Below are positions 54,444 through 63,500 of a stretch of DNA of 64,000 nt, piece after piece (position 1 is the first letter of the stretch; each line of letters opens with the position of its first letter). The notes beneath the pieces are model-generated. The model had not been told where the DNA came from. It worked only from the letters and a program-made list of their open reading frames with translations, and made no database searches. The DNA is from Cycloclasticus sp. (lineage in GTDB: Bacteria; Pseudomonadota; Gammaproteobacteria; Methylococcales; Cycloclasticaceae). A program made the position numbers and the translations under genes. The stretch spans positions 62,001-126,000 of the forward strand of contig NVUJ01000002.1 of the NCBI GenBank assembly GCA_002733135.1, in the 5' to 3' direction.

Positions 54444-55496
54444 ATGAATTCAACATTACACATATGCATACACGGTGCAGGTGGTTTAGGGTCTGTGATT
54501 GGTGGTTATCTTGCGAAATCGGGTCATAAAGTAACGCTAATCAGTCGCCAAGCACATGCTGATGCCGTTAACAACCAAGGTTTGAATATTTTTGGTCGGC
54601 TAGGCGATATGGTTGTTAAGGATAATCTAACGGCAGTGACAACGCCTGATCAGGTGGTTGGCGATATTGATTACTATATTCTGTTGACCAAAGCGAAGGA
54701 TGCAGCAGGTGCTATTAGTGACGTGGCAGTCATATCCAAACAAATTAAATGCGCGTTGACGATGCAAAACGGTGTGGGTAAAGAGTCGCTATTGATTGAA
54801 ACGTTTGGTAAAGAGCGGGTGATGGGTGGGTCGATTATTGAAGGCGCAACGTTGATTGAGCCGGGTAGGGTTAATAACCACGTAACCGCACCAACAACCG
54901 CTTATTTTGGTGAGTTAGGCGGCGGTAGTACGCAAAGAACTGAGGTGTTAGCGGAGGCATTTACGAATGCTAACCTAAACGCTAAATCTGTTGAAGATAT
55001 CGATAATGTACTGTGGGAAAAAATTGTTCAAGTGTCGGGGGCATCGTCTTGGTCTGCCAGTTCGTTGAGTTCTATACCGGCATTGGATTATTGGGATGGT
55101 ATATCAATAAGAGAAGGCGCAGAACATTACGTGACAATCGCTCAAGAACTTATTAATGTATACAAGGCGATGGGGTATGAGCTGCAAGATTATTATGCTC
55201 CGTTTTCTTTTTTGAAGATGATTGATGAGTCATCATTTGAAACAGCAGTACAAGCTTGTATTGATATGGGCGTAACAATGAAGCCTAAAACGCCGGGCGT
55301 TAGAACATCCATGCACGAAGATTTGTTGAAAGGTAAAGAAACAGAAGCCGATACGTTGTTCATGCCGCTGGTGGAACAAGCTAAAAAATATAATATTGCG
55401 ATACCTACTTTTTTGGGTGCGTATAGGGTGATAAAAACCATTGATAGTAATTTGAGACCTTCGCAGAAAAGCTCTTTTGCCCCTATACGGCGTTAA
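54444..55496 (+). CDS. Ketopantoate reductase (PanE/ApbA)-family protein
   Basis: 350 residues. GAGGLGSVIGGYLAKSGHKVTLISR is the NADP-binding Rossmann start; LTMQNGVGKE, GGSIIEGATLIEPG, NVLWEKIVQ and the family-typical KPKTPGVRTSMHEDLLKGKETE place it among PanE/ApbA reductases. The family includes 2-dehydropantoate reductase and other short 2-oxoacid reductases; the true substrate in a catabolic context is uncertain. The last 12 residues (PSQKSSFAPIRR) are encoded by a dispersed repeat, so the original C terminus was replaced. Confidence 0.8.
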   Translation: MNSTLHICIHGAGGLGSVIGGYLAKSGHKVTLISRQAHADAVNNQGLNIFGRLGDMVVKDNLTAVTTPDQVVGDIDYYILLTKAKDAAGAISDVAVISKQIKCALTMQNGVGKESLLIETFGKERVMGGSIIEGATLIEPGRVNNHVTAPTTAYFGELGGGSTQRTEVLAEAFTNANLNAKSVEDIDNVLWEKIVQVSGASSWSASSLSSIPALDYWDGISIREGAEHYVTIAQELINVYKAMGYELQDYYAPFSFLKMIDESSFETAVQACIDMGVTMKPKTPGVRTSMHEDLLKGKETEADTLFMPLVEQAKKYNIAIPTFLGAYRVIKTIDSNLRPSQKSSFAPIRR

Positions 55497-55593
55497 AAAA
55501 GTTCTCAATCGGTCATTTATTCTAGTAAACTCTCTCTTTCCGCGCATTTTTGCCTTGTCTAGGAACAAAATCCTCTTCCGTGCAAATGCCTCA
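55454..55593 (+). repeat. Dispersed repeat, copy 2, overlapping a gene end
   Basis: Same element as 34614-34799 in the same orientation, without the two 24-bp insertions. It starts inside the last codons of the ketopantoate-reductase-like gene and supplies its stop codon, and ends 21 bp before the epoxide-hydrolase-like gene. The dyad is imperfect here (TTTATTCTAGTAAA). Confidence 0.85.
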
Positions 55594-55614
55594 ATTTAAA
55601 TAAAAGGAAATAAC

Positions 55615-56007
55615 ATGACAATACAATCACAAAAAGACACGGTTAGAGAATTTTGTTCAGCTTGGGATAATTTGGATGTAGATAAAATTATGTCTTTAAT
55701 GACGGATGATGCGGTGTATCACAATATGCCTATTGCGCCTTTAAAAGGACACCAGCAAATAGCTGAATTTATTGGGGGCTTCCTCGATATGTGCAGCTCA
55801 TGCAAATTTGATATTTTAAACATTATTGCGGATGATCACCGTGTGGTGACTGAACGAGTTGACACGTTTGGGATGAAAGATGGCTCTACGATAGATGCCT
55901 TGCCAGTGTTAGGCATATTTGAATTCGATGATAACGGTAAGATTTGTTCTTGGCGTGAATATTGGGATTTACAAGACTGGATTGCCAGAGGTGGCCCTGC
56001 TTTATAA
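55615..56007 (+). CDS. Limonene-1,2-epoxide hydrolase-like protein
   Basis: 130 residues, SnoaL/NTF2-like cone fold. The residues of the limonene-epoxide hydrolase active site are all in place: Y35 and N37 (YHNMP), R81-x-D83 (ERVD) and D118 (YWD). These enzymes open epoxides in a one-step water attack and are small and cofactor-free. It is followed after 32 bp by a flavin reductase-like protein. Terpene- or aromatic-derived epoxide substrates are possible; no monooxygenase adjoins. Confidence 0.78.
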   Translation: MTIQSQKDTVREFCSAWDNLDVDKIMSLMTDDAVYHNMPIAPLKGHQQIAEFIGGFLDMCSSCKFDILNIIADDHRVVTERVDTFGMKDGSTIDALPVLGIFEFDDNGKICSWREYWDLQDWIARGGPAL

Positions 56008-56039
56008 TGGCTGTAAGAGAATAAAGAGACATATAAACA

Positions 56040-56660
56040 ATGAAAATAGACCCTAAAACACAAGATAAGTTTTTTAATGTTTTAAAAGCAGTTGTAATTC
56101 CAAGGCCTATTGCTTTTATATCCTCGCAATCTAAAGAGGGTGAGTTAAATCTAGCGCCGTTCTCGTTTTTTAATGGCGTCTGTTACGAACCTCCAACCGT
56201 GAGTGTTGCTATAGCTCGCTTTGCTGGAGAGAAGTCAAAAGATAGCTTGGTCAATATTGAAGAAACGGGCGAGTTTGTTATTAATTTGGTCAACCGTGAT
56301 ATGGCAGAAGGCATGAACCAAACGGCTGCTGAATATCCGTCAGATGTTAATGAATTTGATTTAGCGAGCTTTACCACACTGCCATCTGAATTAGTGAGCG
56401 CACCACGTGTAGCAGAGTCGCCTGTTAGCCTTGAATGTAAGCTAATTCAAGTGGTGCCAGTGAACGAAGGTAGCCGGAAAGAGTGTGGCTTGGTGTTGGC
56501 AGAAGTCGTGTATTGCCATATTAAAGACGGTTTGTTCGATGGCCGTTATGTAGACATGAAAGGGCTGAATCTTATTGGTCGTTTAGGTGGCCACGACTAT
56601 TGTGAATTAGGTGATTTCTTTAAAATGCAATTGCCGGTATACCAGCCCGAAGAAAAATAA
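56040..56660 (+). CDS. Flavin reductase-like FMN-binding protein
   Basis: 206 residues of the DIM6/NTAB flavin-reductase family: VVIPRPIAFISSQSKEGELNLAPFSFFNGVCYEPPTVSVAI, TGEFVINLVNRDMAEGMNQTA and SPVSLECKLIQV. It binds FMN without covalent link and may supply reduced flavin to a monooxygenase or act as an oxidoreductase itself. No partner monooxygenase lies nearby. The convergent DUF2889 gene ends 2 bp away. Confidence 0.8.
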   Translation: MKIDPKTQDKFFNVLKAVVIPRPIAFISSQSKEGELNLAPFSFFNGVCYEPPTVSVAIARFAGEKSKDSLVNIEETGEFVINLVNRDMAEGMNQTAAEYPSDVNEFDLASFTTLPSELVSAPRVAESPVSLECKLIQVVPVNEGSRKECGLVLAEVVYCHIKDGLFDGRYVDMKGLNLIGRLGGHDYCELGDFFKMQLPVYQPEEK

Positions 56661-56662
56661 AG

Positions 56663-57223
56663 TTACTGTTTGTTTTTATCGTCATCGCCAGTATAAAAAG
56701 CGGGAAAAAATTGCTGGACTTGTTTGCTATTAGTATCCCAAGCATGGCAGCCGTTTAAAAAGAAAGGTTTCACTGACTTGTCAGGGTTAGTTTTTCTCGT
56801 CATACGCGACATGGTTTGGAAAATAGTGGTGGTTGCGGGACCTATCAAGTCGGTCAAATGTGTGCATCCCTGTAACCCTCCAACCAGTTTTTTAACCCGC
56901 ATGGTCCAGCCAGCCGCAATTTGTTGACCAATTAGTTTTCTGAAAATAGGATTAATGTCGGGGCAACAAGCAAAGGGTGATTTGTCTGTAACGGCAATGC
57001 AGTCACGCACCACTAATTGCTCATCTACCGTGATACGGATTTTCATATCGTGTATCGGGTCACCCGGCTCAATACCGTTTCGAAAAGCGTTTTCAACGTG
57101 ATAGGTTTTAATATCTGTTAACCGTGCGTCAACCTCCCATAATCCGTCTTCTCGTTGATAGCCCTCACAGGTGATTTGACGCGTGTGGAGGTGTTTTCTG
57201 GCTTGGTTTTCAGGTAAGGGCAT
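56663..57223 (-). CDS. DUF2889 protein
   Basis: 186 residues with the DUF2889 signature: LHTRQITCEGYQREDGLWEVDARLTDIKTY, GDPIHDMKIRITVDEQLVVRDCIAV, GGLQGCTHLTDLIGP and LNGCHAW. Members are often found in CoA-linked or steroid/aromatic catabolic clusters but have no proven function. Position at the edge of the catabolic region fits that pattern. Divergent from htpG, 189 bp away. Confidence 0.82.
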   Translation of the reverse strand: MPLPENQARKHLHTRQITCEGYQREDGLWEVDARLTDIKTYHVENAFRNGIEPGDPIHDMKIRITVDEQLVVRDCIAVTDKSPFACCPDINPIFRKLIGQQIAAGWTMRVKKLVGGLQGCTHLTDLIGPATTTIFQTMSRMTRKTNPDKSVKPFFLNGCHAWDTNSKQVQQFFPAFYTGDDDKNKQ

Positions 57224-57412
57224 GTCGATGGGTTTGCTGTTTCGTAAAAGAGGGTATCTTGCGACTCTATGATGTAAATATCAACTCATCTTGATGAAAA
57301 CTCATTTGAATATGGTGTTAAAGATAAAGCTGACCGTCTTATCTTGAAATATAAAATAAAGCCCTCATAACGTGTAAGGAGATAAAATTTTGATGTTAAC
57401 AAGGTGATTTAA

Positions 57413-59326
57413 ATGAGTGAAGCAAAGACAAAAACAAAGAGCGACAAACAAACATTAGGCTTTGAAGCTGAAACTAAGCAGGTTTTAGAGCTGATGATTC
57501 ATTCTCTTTACAGTAATAAAGAGATTTTTTTACGCGAACTCATTTCAAACGCATCTGATGCGTCAGATAAGTTGCGTTTCGCAGCACTTTCCAATGATGG
57601 TCTATACGAAGGTGACGGCGAGCTAAAAATACGCATTAGTATTGATAAGGATGCGCGCACGCTGACTATTTCAGATAATGGCATTGGTATGAATGCTGAT
57701 GAAGTTAAAAAGAACATAGGCACAATTGCTCACTCTGGTACGAAAAAGTTTTTTGATTCATTAACCGGTGATGAAAGCAAAGACAGTCAAATGATTGGCC
57801 AGTTTGGTGTTGGCTTCTATTCCAGCTTTATCGTTGCTGATAAGGTCACCATGATTACGCGTAAAGCGGGTGAAGATAAAGCCATAGGCGTTAAGTGGCA
57901 ATCAACGGGTGAAGGCGAATACACCATCGAGACCTTTGAAAAAGCATCTCGCGGAACCGATGTTATTTTGCACCTTAAAGAAGCTGAAAGTGAATTTTTA
58001 GAAATCCATCGAGTGCAGTCTGTTATTCATAAGTTTTCAGAGCACTTGGATATTCCGATTGTGATGAAAAATGAGAATAAGGCTGAAGATAAAGAAGACG
58101 AGCCTGATGATATTACCGTTAATAGTGCGACCGCGTTATGGGCGAAGGCGAAAAACGAATTAAAAGAAGACGATTACAACGATTTCTATAAACAAACGAG
58201 TCATGATTTCCAAGATCCTCTTGCTTATACGCACAGCAAAGTAGAGGGAACGAATGAGTACACATTGTTGTTATACGTGCCATCAAAAGCGCCGTTTGAT
58301 ATGTGGGACAGAGAAGCGACCAGCGGCGTAAAACTGTATGTAAAACGCACCTTTATTATGGAAGGTGGTGAGTTAATGCCGCGCTATTTGCGCTTTGTTA
58401 AAGGTGTAATTGATTCAGATAGTTTGCCGTTAAATGTGTCTCGTGAGTTGTTACAACAAAGCAAACAAATTGATTTGTTGAAAGCAGGTGCGGTTAAAAA
58501 GGTATTGTCGCTGATTGAAGGTTTATCTAAAAAACATCCCGAGAAATTCGACACGTTATGGGCGGAATTTGGAGCGGTATTAAAAGAAGGCCCTATCGAG
58601 GACTTTAAAAATAAAGACCGCGTTGCGAAGTTATTACGTTTCGCTTCCACAAAAACGGATGGCAAGCAGACCTTAACGTTCGGGCAATACATTGAAAATA
58701 TGCAAGAAGGTCAAGATAAAATTTATTATCTTACTGGCAGCGCGTATTCAACGATTAAAAACAGCCCGCACCTTGAAGTATTTAAAAAGAAAGGTATTGA
58801 AGTGCTTTTGTTAACGGATCATGTGGATGAATGGTTAGTGCAGCATATGCCTGAATTTGATGGCAAATCACTTCAGTCTGTTGCCAAGGGTGACCTTGAT
58901 TTATATGGCTCTGGCAAAGATGGTGATGCGGAGAAAAAAGATGATGATAAAAAAATAGATGAGTCTCTAACCAGCGTGCTTGAGCAAATTAAAAAAGTAC
59001 TTGATGGCAAAGTTAAAGATGTTCGTGTGAGTTCTCGCTTAACAGATTCACCAGCTTGTTTAGTGGCCGATGAGCATGAAATGGGCGCGCATATGGAGCG
59101 CATTATGAAAGCGGCAGGCCAAGACATGCCAGCGTCGTTACCAACGTTTGAAGTGAATGTTGATCACGCATTAATTCAACGCCTGAAAGATGAAGCAGAT
59201 GACGAACGTTTTGCTGACTTATCTCACTTGTTATTTGAACAAGCCTTGTTGAGCGAAGGCGGGCAGCTAGAAGACCCAGCAACCTTCGTTCACCGTTTAA
59301 ACAAATTGTTGCAGTCGCTTCTATAA
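57413..59326 (+). CDS. htpG: Hsp90-family chaperone HtpG
   Basis: 637 residues, full length. GHKL ATPase: FLRELISNASDASDKLR, TISDNGIGMN, GTIAHSGTKKF and GQFGVGFYSSFIVA; middle domain YVKRTFIMEGGELMPRYLRFVKGVIDSDSLPLNVSRELLQQ; C-terminal dimerisation domain. ATP-dependent folding chaperone in the cytoplasm. A strong terminator follows the stop. Confidence 0.97.
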   Translation: MSEAKTKTKSDKQTLGFEAETKQVLELMIHSLYSNKEIFLRELISNASDASDKLRFAALSNDGLYEGDGELKIRISIDKDARTLTISDNGIGMNADEVKKNIGTIAHSGTKKFFDSLTGDESKDSQMIGQFGVGFYSSFIVADKVTMITRKAGEDKAIGVKWQSTGEGEYTIETFEKASRGTDVILHLKEAESEFLEIHRVQSVIHKFSEHLDIPIVMKNENKAEDKEDEPDDITVNSATALWAKAKNELKEDDYNDFYKQTSHDFQDPLAYTHSKVEGTNEYTLLLYVPSKAPFDMWDREATSGVKLYVKRTFIMEGGELMPRYLRFVKGVIDSDSLPLNVSRELLQQSKQIDLLKAGAVKKVLSLIEGLSKKHPEKFDTLWAEFGAVLKEGPIEDFKNKDRVAKLLRFASTKTDGKQTLTFGQYIENMQEGQDKIYYLTGSAYSTIKNSPHLEVFKKKGIEVLLLTDHVDEWLVQHMPEFDGKSLQSVAKGDLDLYGSGKDGDAEKKDDDKKIDESLTSVLEQIKKVLDGKVKDVRVSSRLTDSPACLVADEHEMGAHMERIMKAAGQDMPASLPTFEVNVDHALIQRLKDEADDERFADLSHLLFEQALLSEGGQLEDPATFVHRLNKLLQSLL

Positions 59327-59348
59327 GGCGCTGTTTTAAGAAAAAAAG

Positions 59349-59374
59349 AAAGGCGGACAGTTGTCCGCCTTTTT
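59349..59374 (+). terminator. Rho-independent terminator of htpG
   Basis: Perfect 11-bp stem AAAGGCGGACA (59349-59359) with its complement (59362-59372), a 2-nt spacer at the top of the hairpin, and a T run. It begins 22 bp after the htpG stop. Confidence 0.92.
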
Positions 59375-59425
59375 AGTGCGTGAGAATAAATCTCACAAGA
59401 GAGGAAATTATTTAAACGCTAGCCA

Positions 59426-59878
59426 TTAAAACCTAAGGTGAACATTAAACCCATGACGTGGGTAGTAATGACTCAGCGCATGATGAACTACTTTTGCTGG
59501 ACGGTAATAGTGTGAATACCGTGATTGGTAGTAGTGGTTATTATGGCGACGGTTATGCTTATGGTGTGTAGCGTGGTGGCGCCCATATTTATAGTGGTTT
59601 TTATGTTTGTAGTTATGGACTGCATAACCGTGGTTAAAGTGCGCGTAATTATGTTTGCGCCAATGATTGTTAGCGTGTGACCTTTGATCATGATTGTGGT
59701 GAGAGCGTGAGCTTTTGAAGGTCGCTTTATGGTCATCTTGGCGTTCATTGTGTTGATAAGAGGAATGACGGTCAGATTGGTGTGTGTTCGTGTTATGTCG
59801 TCTTTCAGCTAACACGGAGGTGCTAGCTAAAAATAGCAGAGCCAAAAGGGCGGTAGAGCTGATGTCTAAAGTTTTCAT
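59426..59878 (-). CDS. His-rich secreted protein
   Basis: 150 residues: cleavable signal peptide (about 1-24, ending VLA), then a mature part with about 29 His, plus many Tyr, Asn and Arg, no Cys. Pattern fragments such as HHNHDQRSH, RHHATHHKHNRRHNNHYYQ recur. Probably binds metals (Cu, Zn, Ni) in the periplasm or outside; no conserved domain recognised. Reading frame is supported by a start with upstream GGATAAGGA and by the signal peptide. The bases are unusually uniform in codon use because of CAT/CAC runs. Confidence 0.7.
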   Translation of the reverse strand: MKTLDISSTALLALLFLASTSVLAERRHNTNTHQSDRHSSYQHNERQDDHKATFKSSRSHHNHDQRSHANNHWRKHNYAHFNHGYAVHNYKHKNHYKYGRHHATHHKHNRRHNNHYYQSRYSHYYRPAKVVHHALSHYYPRHGFNVHLRF

Positions 59879-59994
59879 AGTCCTTATCCTTACTGCACAA
59901 GCAGTTTTGTTAACGTACAGTTAAAGGATAAAGGCTAGGGATGAATTGAAACTGAATGCTCTAAAAAAGTTTTAATTAATTTTAAATGGAGTAT

Positions 59995-60384
59995 TTATGG
60001 TAACTGTATGGGGGTTGCAGGTTCCCAGTCGTCGGCTTTATGCTCTGCAACGATGGTTGTGTAGACGCCACCTCGAACATTGAATTCAGCAGATAAGCGC
60101 ATAAACCTTGGGTTACAGGCTTTAACTAAATCATTTAGGATTGAATTAGTAACGGCTTCATGAAATGCGCCTGTGTCACGGTAGGACCATACGTATAGTT
60201 TGAACGATTTTAATTCGATGCAACTTTCATTGGGCACGTATTCAAGTGTGAGTGTTGCAAAGTCAGGTTGTCCCGTTTTAGGGCACAGGCAGGTAAATTC
60301 AGGTGTATCAATACGAATGGTGTAATCGCGTTTAATATTGGGGTTAGGGAAAGTTTCTAAGTCAGTATATGGTTTTGTGCTCAT
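59995..60384 (-). CDS. queF: NADPH-dependent 7-cyano-7-deazaguanine reductase
   Basis: 129 residues, short unimodular (YkvM-type) QueF. The catalytic Cys34 and Asp41 lie in [16 protein letters not shown]; the QueF motif is [12 protein letters not shown]. It reduces preQ0 to preQ1 in queuosine biosynthesis. Single gene, divergent from smc. Confidence 0.93.
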   Translation of the reverse strand: MSTKPYTDLETFPNPNIKRDYTIRIDTPEFTCLCPKTGQPDFATLTLEYVPNESCIELKSFKLYVWSYRDTGAFHEAVTNSILNDLVKACNPRFMRLSAEFNVRGGVYTTIVAEHKADDWEPATPIQLP

Positions 60385-60575
60385 AGGAATAAGGTTAGAT
60401 TGTTCTTAAAACGGCATTTTACTATGAATCATAAAACTAGGGATTTATTCCCCTGGTTAAATCAATAAATTAAGTTAACGGATGCTTTATACGCAAAGGG
60501 CATAAGTCTTATGGAAAAAGACAATATTTTTTTATTCGGCTTTATGAAAAACACGCAATGATGTATCGTTAGCCG

Positions 60576-63500
60576 ATGCGTTTGGAGAAAATAAAACTAG
60601 CCGGCTTTAAGTCATTTGTTGACCCAACGACGATACCTTTTACGAGCAATATGATGGGTATTGTTGGGCCAAATGGATGCGGTAAATCAAATGTTATTGA
60701 TGCGGTTAGGTGGGTGATGGGTGAGAGCTCAGCAAAGCACCTGCGTGGTGACCAAATGGCCGATGTTATTTTTAATGGCTCTACTACGCGCAAGCCAGTT
60801 GGGCAGGCCTTTGTTGAGCTGTTTTTTGATAATAGCGATGCGACGATAACGGGGGAGTACGCTGGTTATCAAGAAATTTCATTAAAACGTCAAATCAACC
60901 GTGAAGGTCAGTCAGTATATTTTCTTAATGGCACGCGTTGCCGACGGAAAGACATCACAGATTTATTTCTTGGTACAGGGCTGGGTGCCCGTAGTTATGC
61001 CATCATTGAGCAAGGTACAATCTCTCGCTTAGTTGAAGCAAAACCCGATGAGTTGAGAGTGTTTCTTGAAGAAGCGGCGGGTATCTCAAAATACAAAGAG
61101 CGGCGCCGAGATACTGAGAACAGGATTCGACGTACCCGTGAAAATCTTGACCGTATTGCAGACTTATGTGAAGAAATTGAAAAGCAGTGTCGCCACCTTA
61201 AACGTCAGGCGGGAACAGCAGAAAGGTATAAAGTATTAAGAGCAGAAGAACGTCAGCTAAAGGCCCAATGGTTGGCTCTGCGTTGGCAAGTTTTAAATGA
61301 AGAAGATGAAGGACGCAACCAAAAACAACAAACGTTACAACTTAAGGTCGATGAGGCACTAGCCAAGCAGCGTGAATTAGAAAAAAACATCGAGCAACAT
61401 CGCGATCATTATAATGGTCAACGTGAGACATTGAACGAAGTGCAAGCTGAGTTTTACTCAATCGGTGCAGAGATATCTCGAGCAGAACAAGCTTTACAGC
61501 ATCACCAATCACAAAAAGAGCAGCAAAGCACAGAGTTGACGCACTATAGAAATATATTGCAGTCATCTCAACAAGAGTTACAAGAGGGTGAATCTAAGTC
61601 GGAGAAATCTTCAGAGTTGCTTAAAGCAAGCGAGCAAGCGCTTATCGAAGCTAAGCAACAAGAAGACGGGGTTGTAAATTCGTTAACGACTACTGAACAA
61701 GCAATGCATGATTGGCAGGAAGCTTGGGATGAGTTCACGTTACAAATAGCAGAGCCTAAAAGAAAAATAGACGTTGAAAAGACTAAAATAGATCAACTGG
61801 ATAGACAATTAATGTTGTCAACTCAACGTCTTTCTACCGCTAAAAGTGAACAAGTAACGTTAAACCAACTGTTAAAAAATAACGATTTGGCGGAGTTACA
61901 GCAACAGTACAAAACGCTGAATAATCAGCATGAAGCTGATCGAGAATTACTTAAAAGCGTGAGACGTAAAGTCTCGAATTACCAACAATCTGTTCATGAA
62001 GATATTGAATCTTTAGCTGGATTACGTTCACGGCATGCTCGCTTGGAAGGTCGACTCGAATCTATTAATGTTTTACAACAAACTAATTTAGGTGATTCGC
62101 GTGAGAAAGTGAGTGACTGGTTAACTCAGATGGGTTTACATGAAGCGGCTACGTTAGTTGAAAAAATTAATGTTGCGAGTGGTTGGGAGCGCGCAGTGGA
62201 GATTGTGTTAGGAGCACGACTGCAAGCCATTTGTGTGGATGATGTTGACCGAGTATTAAGCCGTGTTGAGCAATTTCCTGAAGGCGAATTAATTCTATTT
62301 AATGCAGGAGGTTCTGCTGTAAATGATAAAGTTTCAGACACTTCGTTGGCTAACCATGTGGCTACGGACTTTTCGTCAGTATCGATTTTGAAGAATGTGC
62401 ATTTCGCGACATCAATTAAACAGGCAAGACAATTACTGTCCACTCTCGCTGAGCACGAGTCAGTCATTACTCAGGATGGCGTGTGGCTTCATTCTGATAG
62501 TGTTTCGTTTAAGCATAACGATGAAAACGATAGCGTGCTAGTACTGGCCAAAGAGAAAAAAGAGTTACTTAAAACGTTACAAGAATTATCTGCTGACATT
62601 TCTCAAAAAAAGCAAGCGCTAACAGTGGCACGCGTGGCGCTAACAGATTCAGAGAAGCAGGCTGATAAAGTTAGTCAGCAAGAGAGCATTTTGTTGGCGC
62701 AGATGTCTGAATTAGGCATTCAGTTAAATGACAAGCAATTAAAAATAGAGCAGGCTGAGCAAAGATTAACTCAAATTATCGCCGATATCAGCCAGTGTGA
62801 GTCTGATAATAAGCAGGAGACAGACAGTCTGGTTGAATGTAAAGAATTGTTGTCTCAAGCGCTAAATCAAGCGGCTCAAATTGAAATAAAACGTGAGTCG
62901 CTTCAGCAGCAGCGAACTGCTAAAAAAGAATTATTAGAGGGCGCCAGAAGAGCTGCACATAGTACGCGCGAATTAACACATAGCCTGATGTTGAAGATTG
63001 AGTCCCACCGTTCTTCTCAAGCGCTTGTTACGCAAAATATACAAACTGTAAAAGAAAGAATTGTCCTCGCAAATGGAAAGGTGAAAGAGATTCAGGCGTA
63101 CATTGACAAGAGTAATGAACCATTAGATTCGCAAAAAAACGCGTTAGAAATCAGTTTAAAAAAGCATGTGGCAATCGAAGAGCAGCTTGTTAAAGCCAGG
63201 TCCGCTGCTGAAGTTACAGATCAGTTGATTAGGGAATTTGAAGCGAAGCGTCACCTAGCAGAGCAAGATGTTCAAGGAGCAAGAGAAAATATTTCATCGG
63301 CGAAGATTGACCACCAAGAAGTACTGGTGCGGAAGCAAACCTTGGTGGAGCAAATGCAAGAAACGGGCGTTGAATTAGATGAAATGCTTGTAAATTTGCC
63401 GGCAGAGGCTGAAGAGGGAGTCTGGCAGCAGAATGTTGTGAAATTAGGCGAAAAAATAAACCGTTTAGGCCCTATAAATCTGATGGCTATCGAGGAATAC

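Noticed and set aside
59995-60575. preQ1 riboswitch before queF
   Set aside because: The short leader has no recognisable preQ1 stem-loop and A-rich tail.
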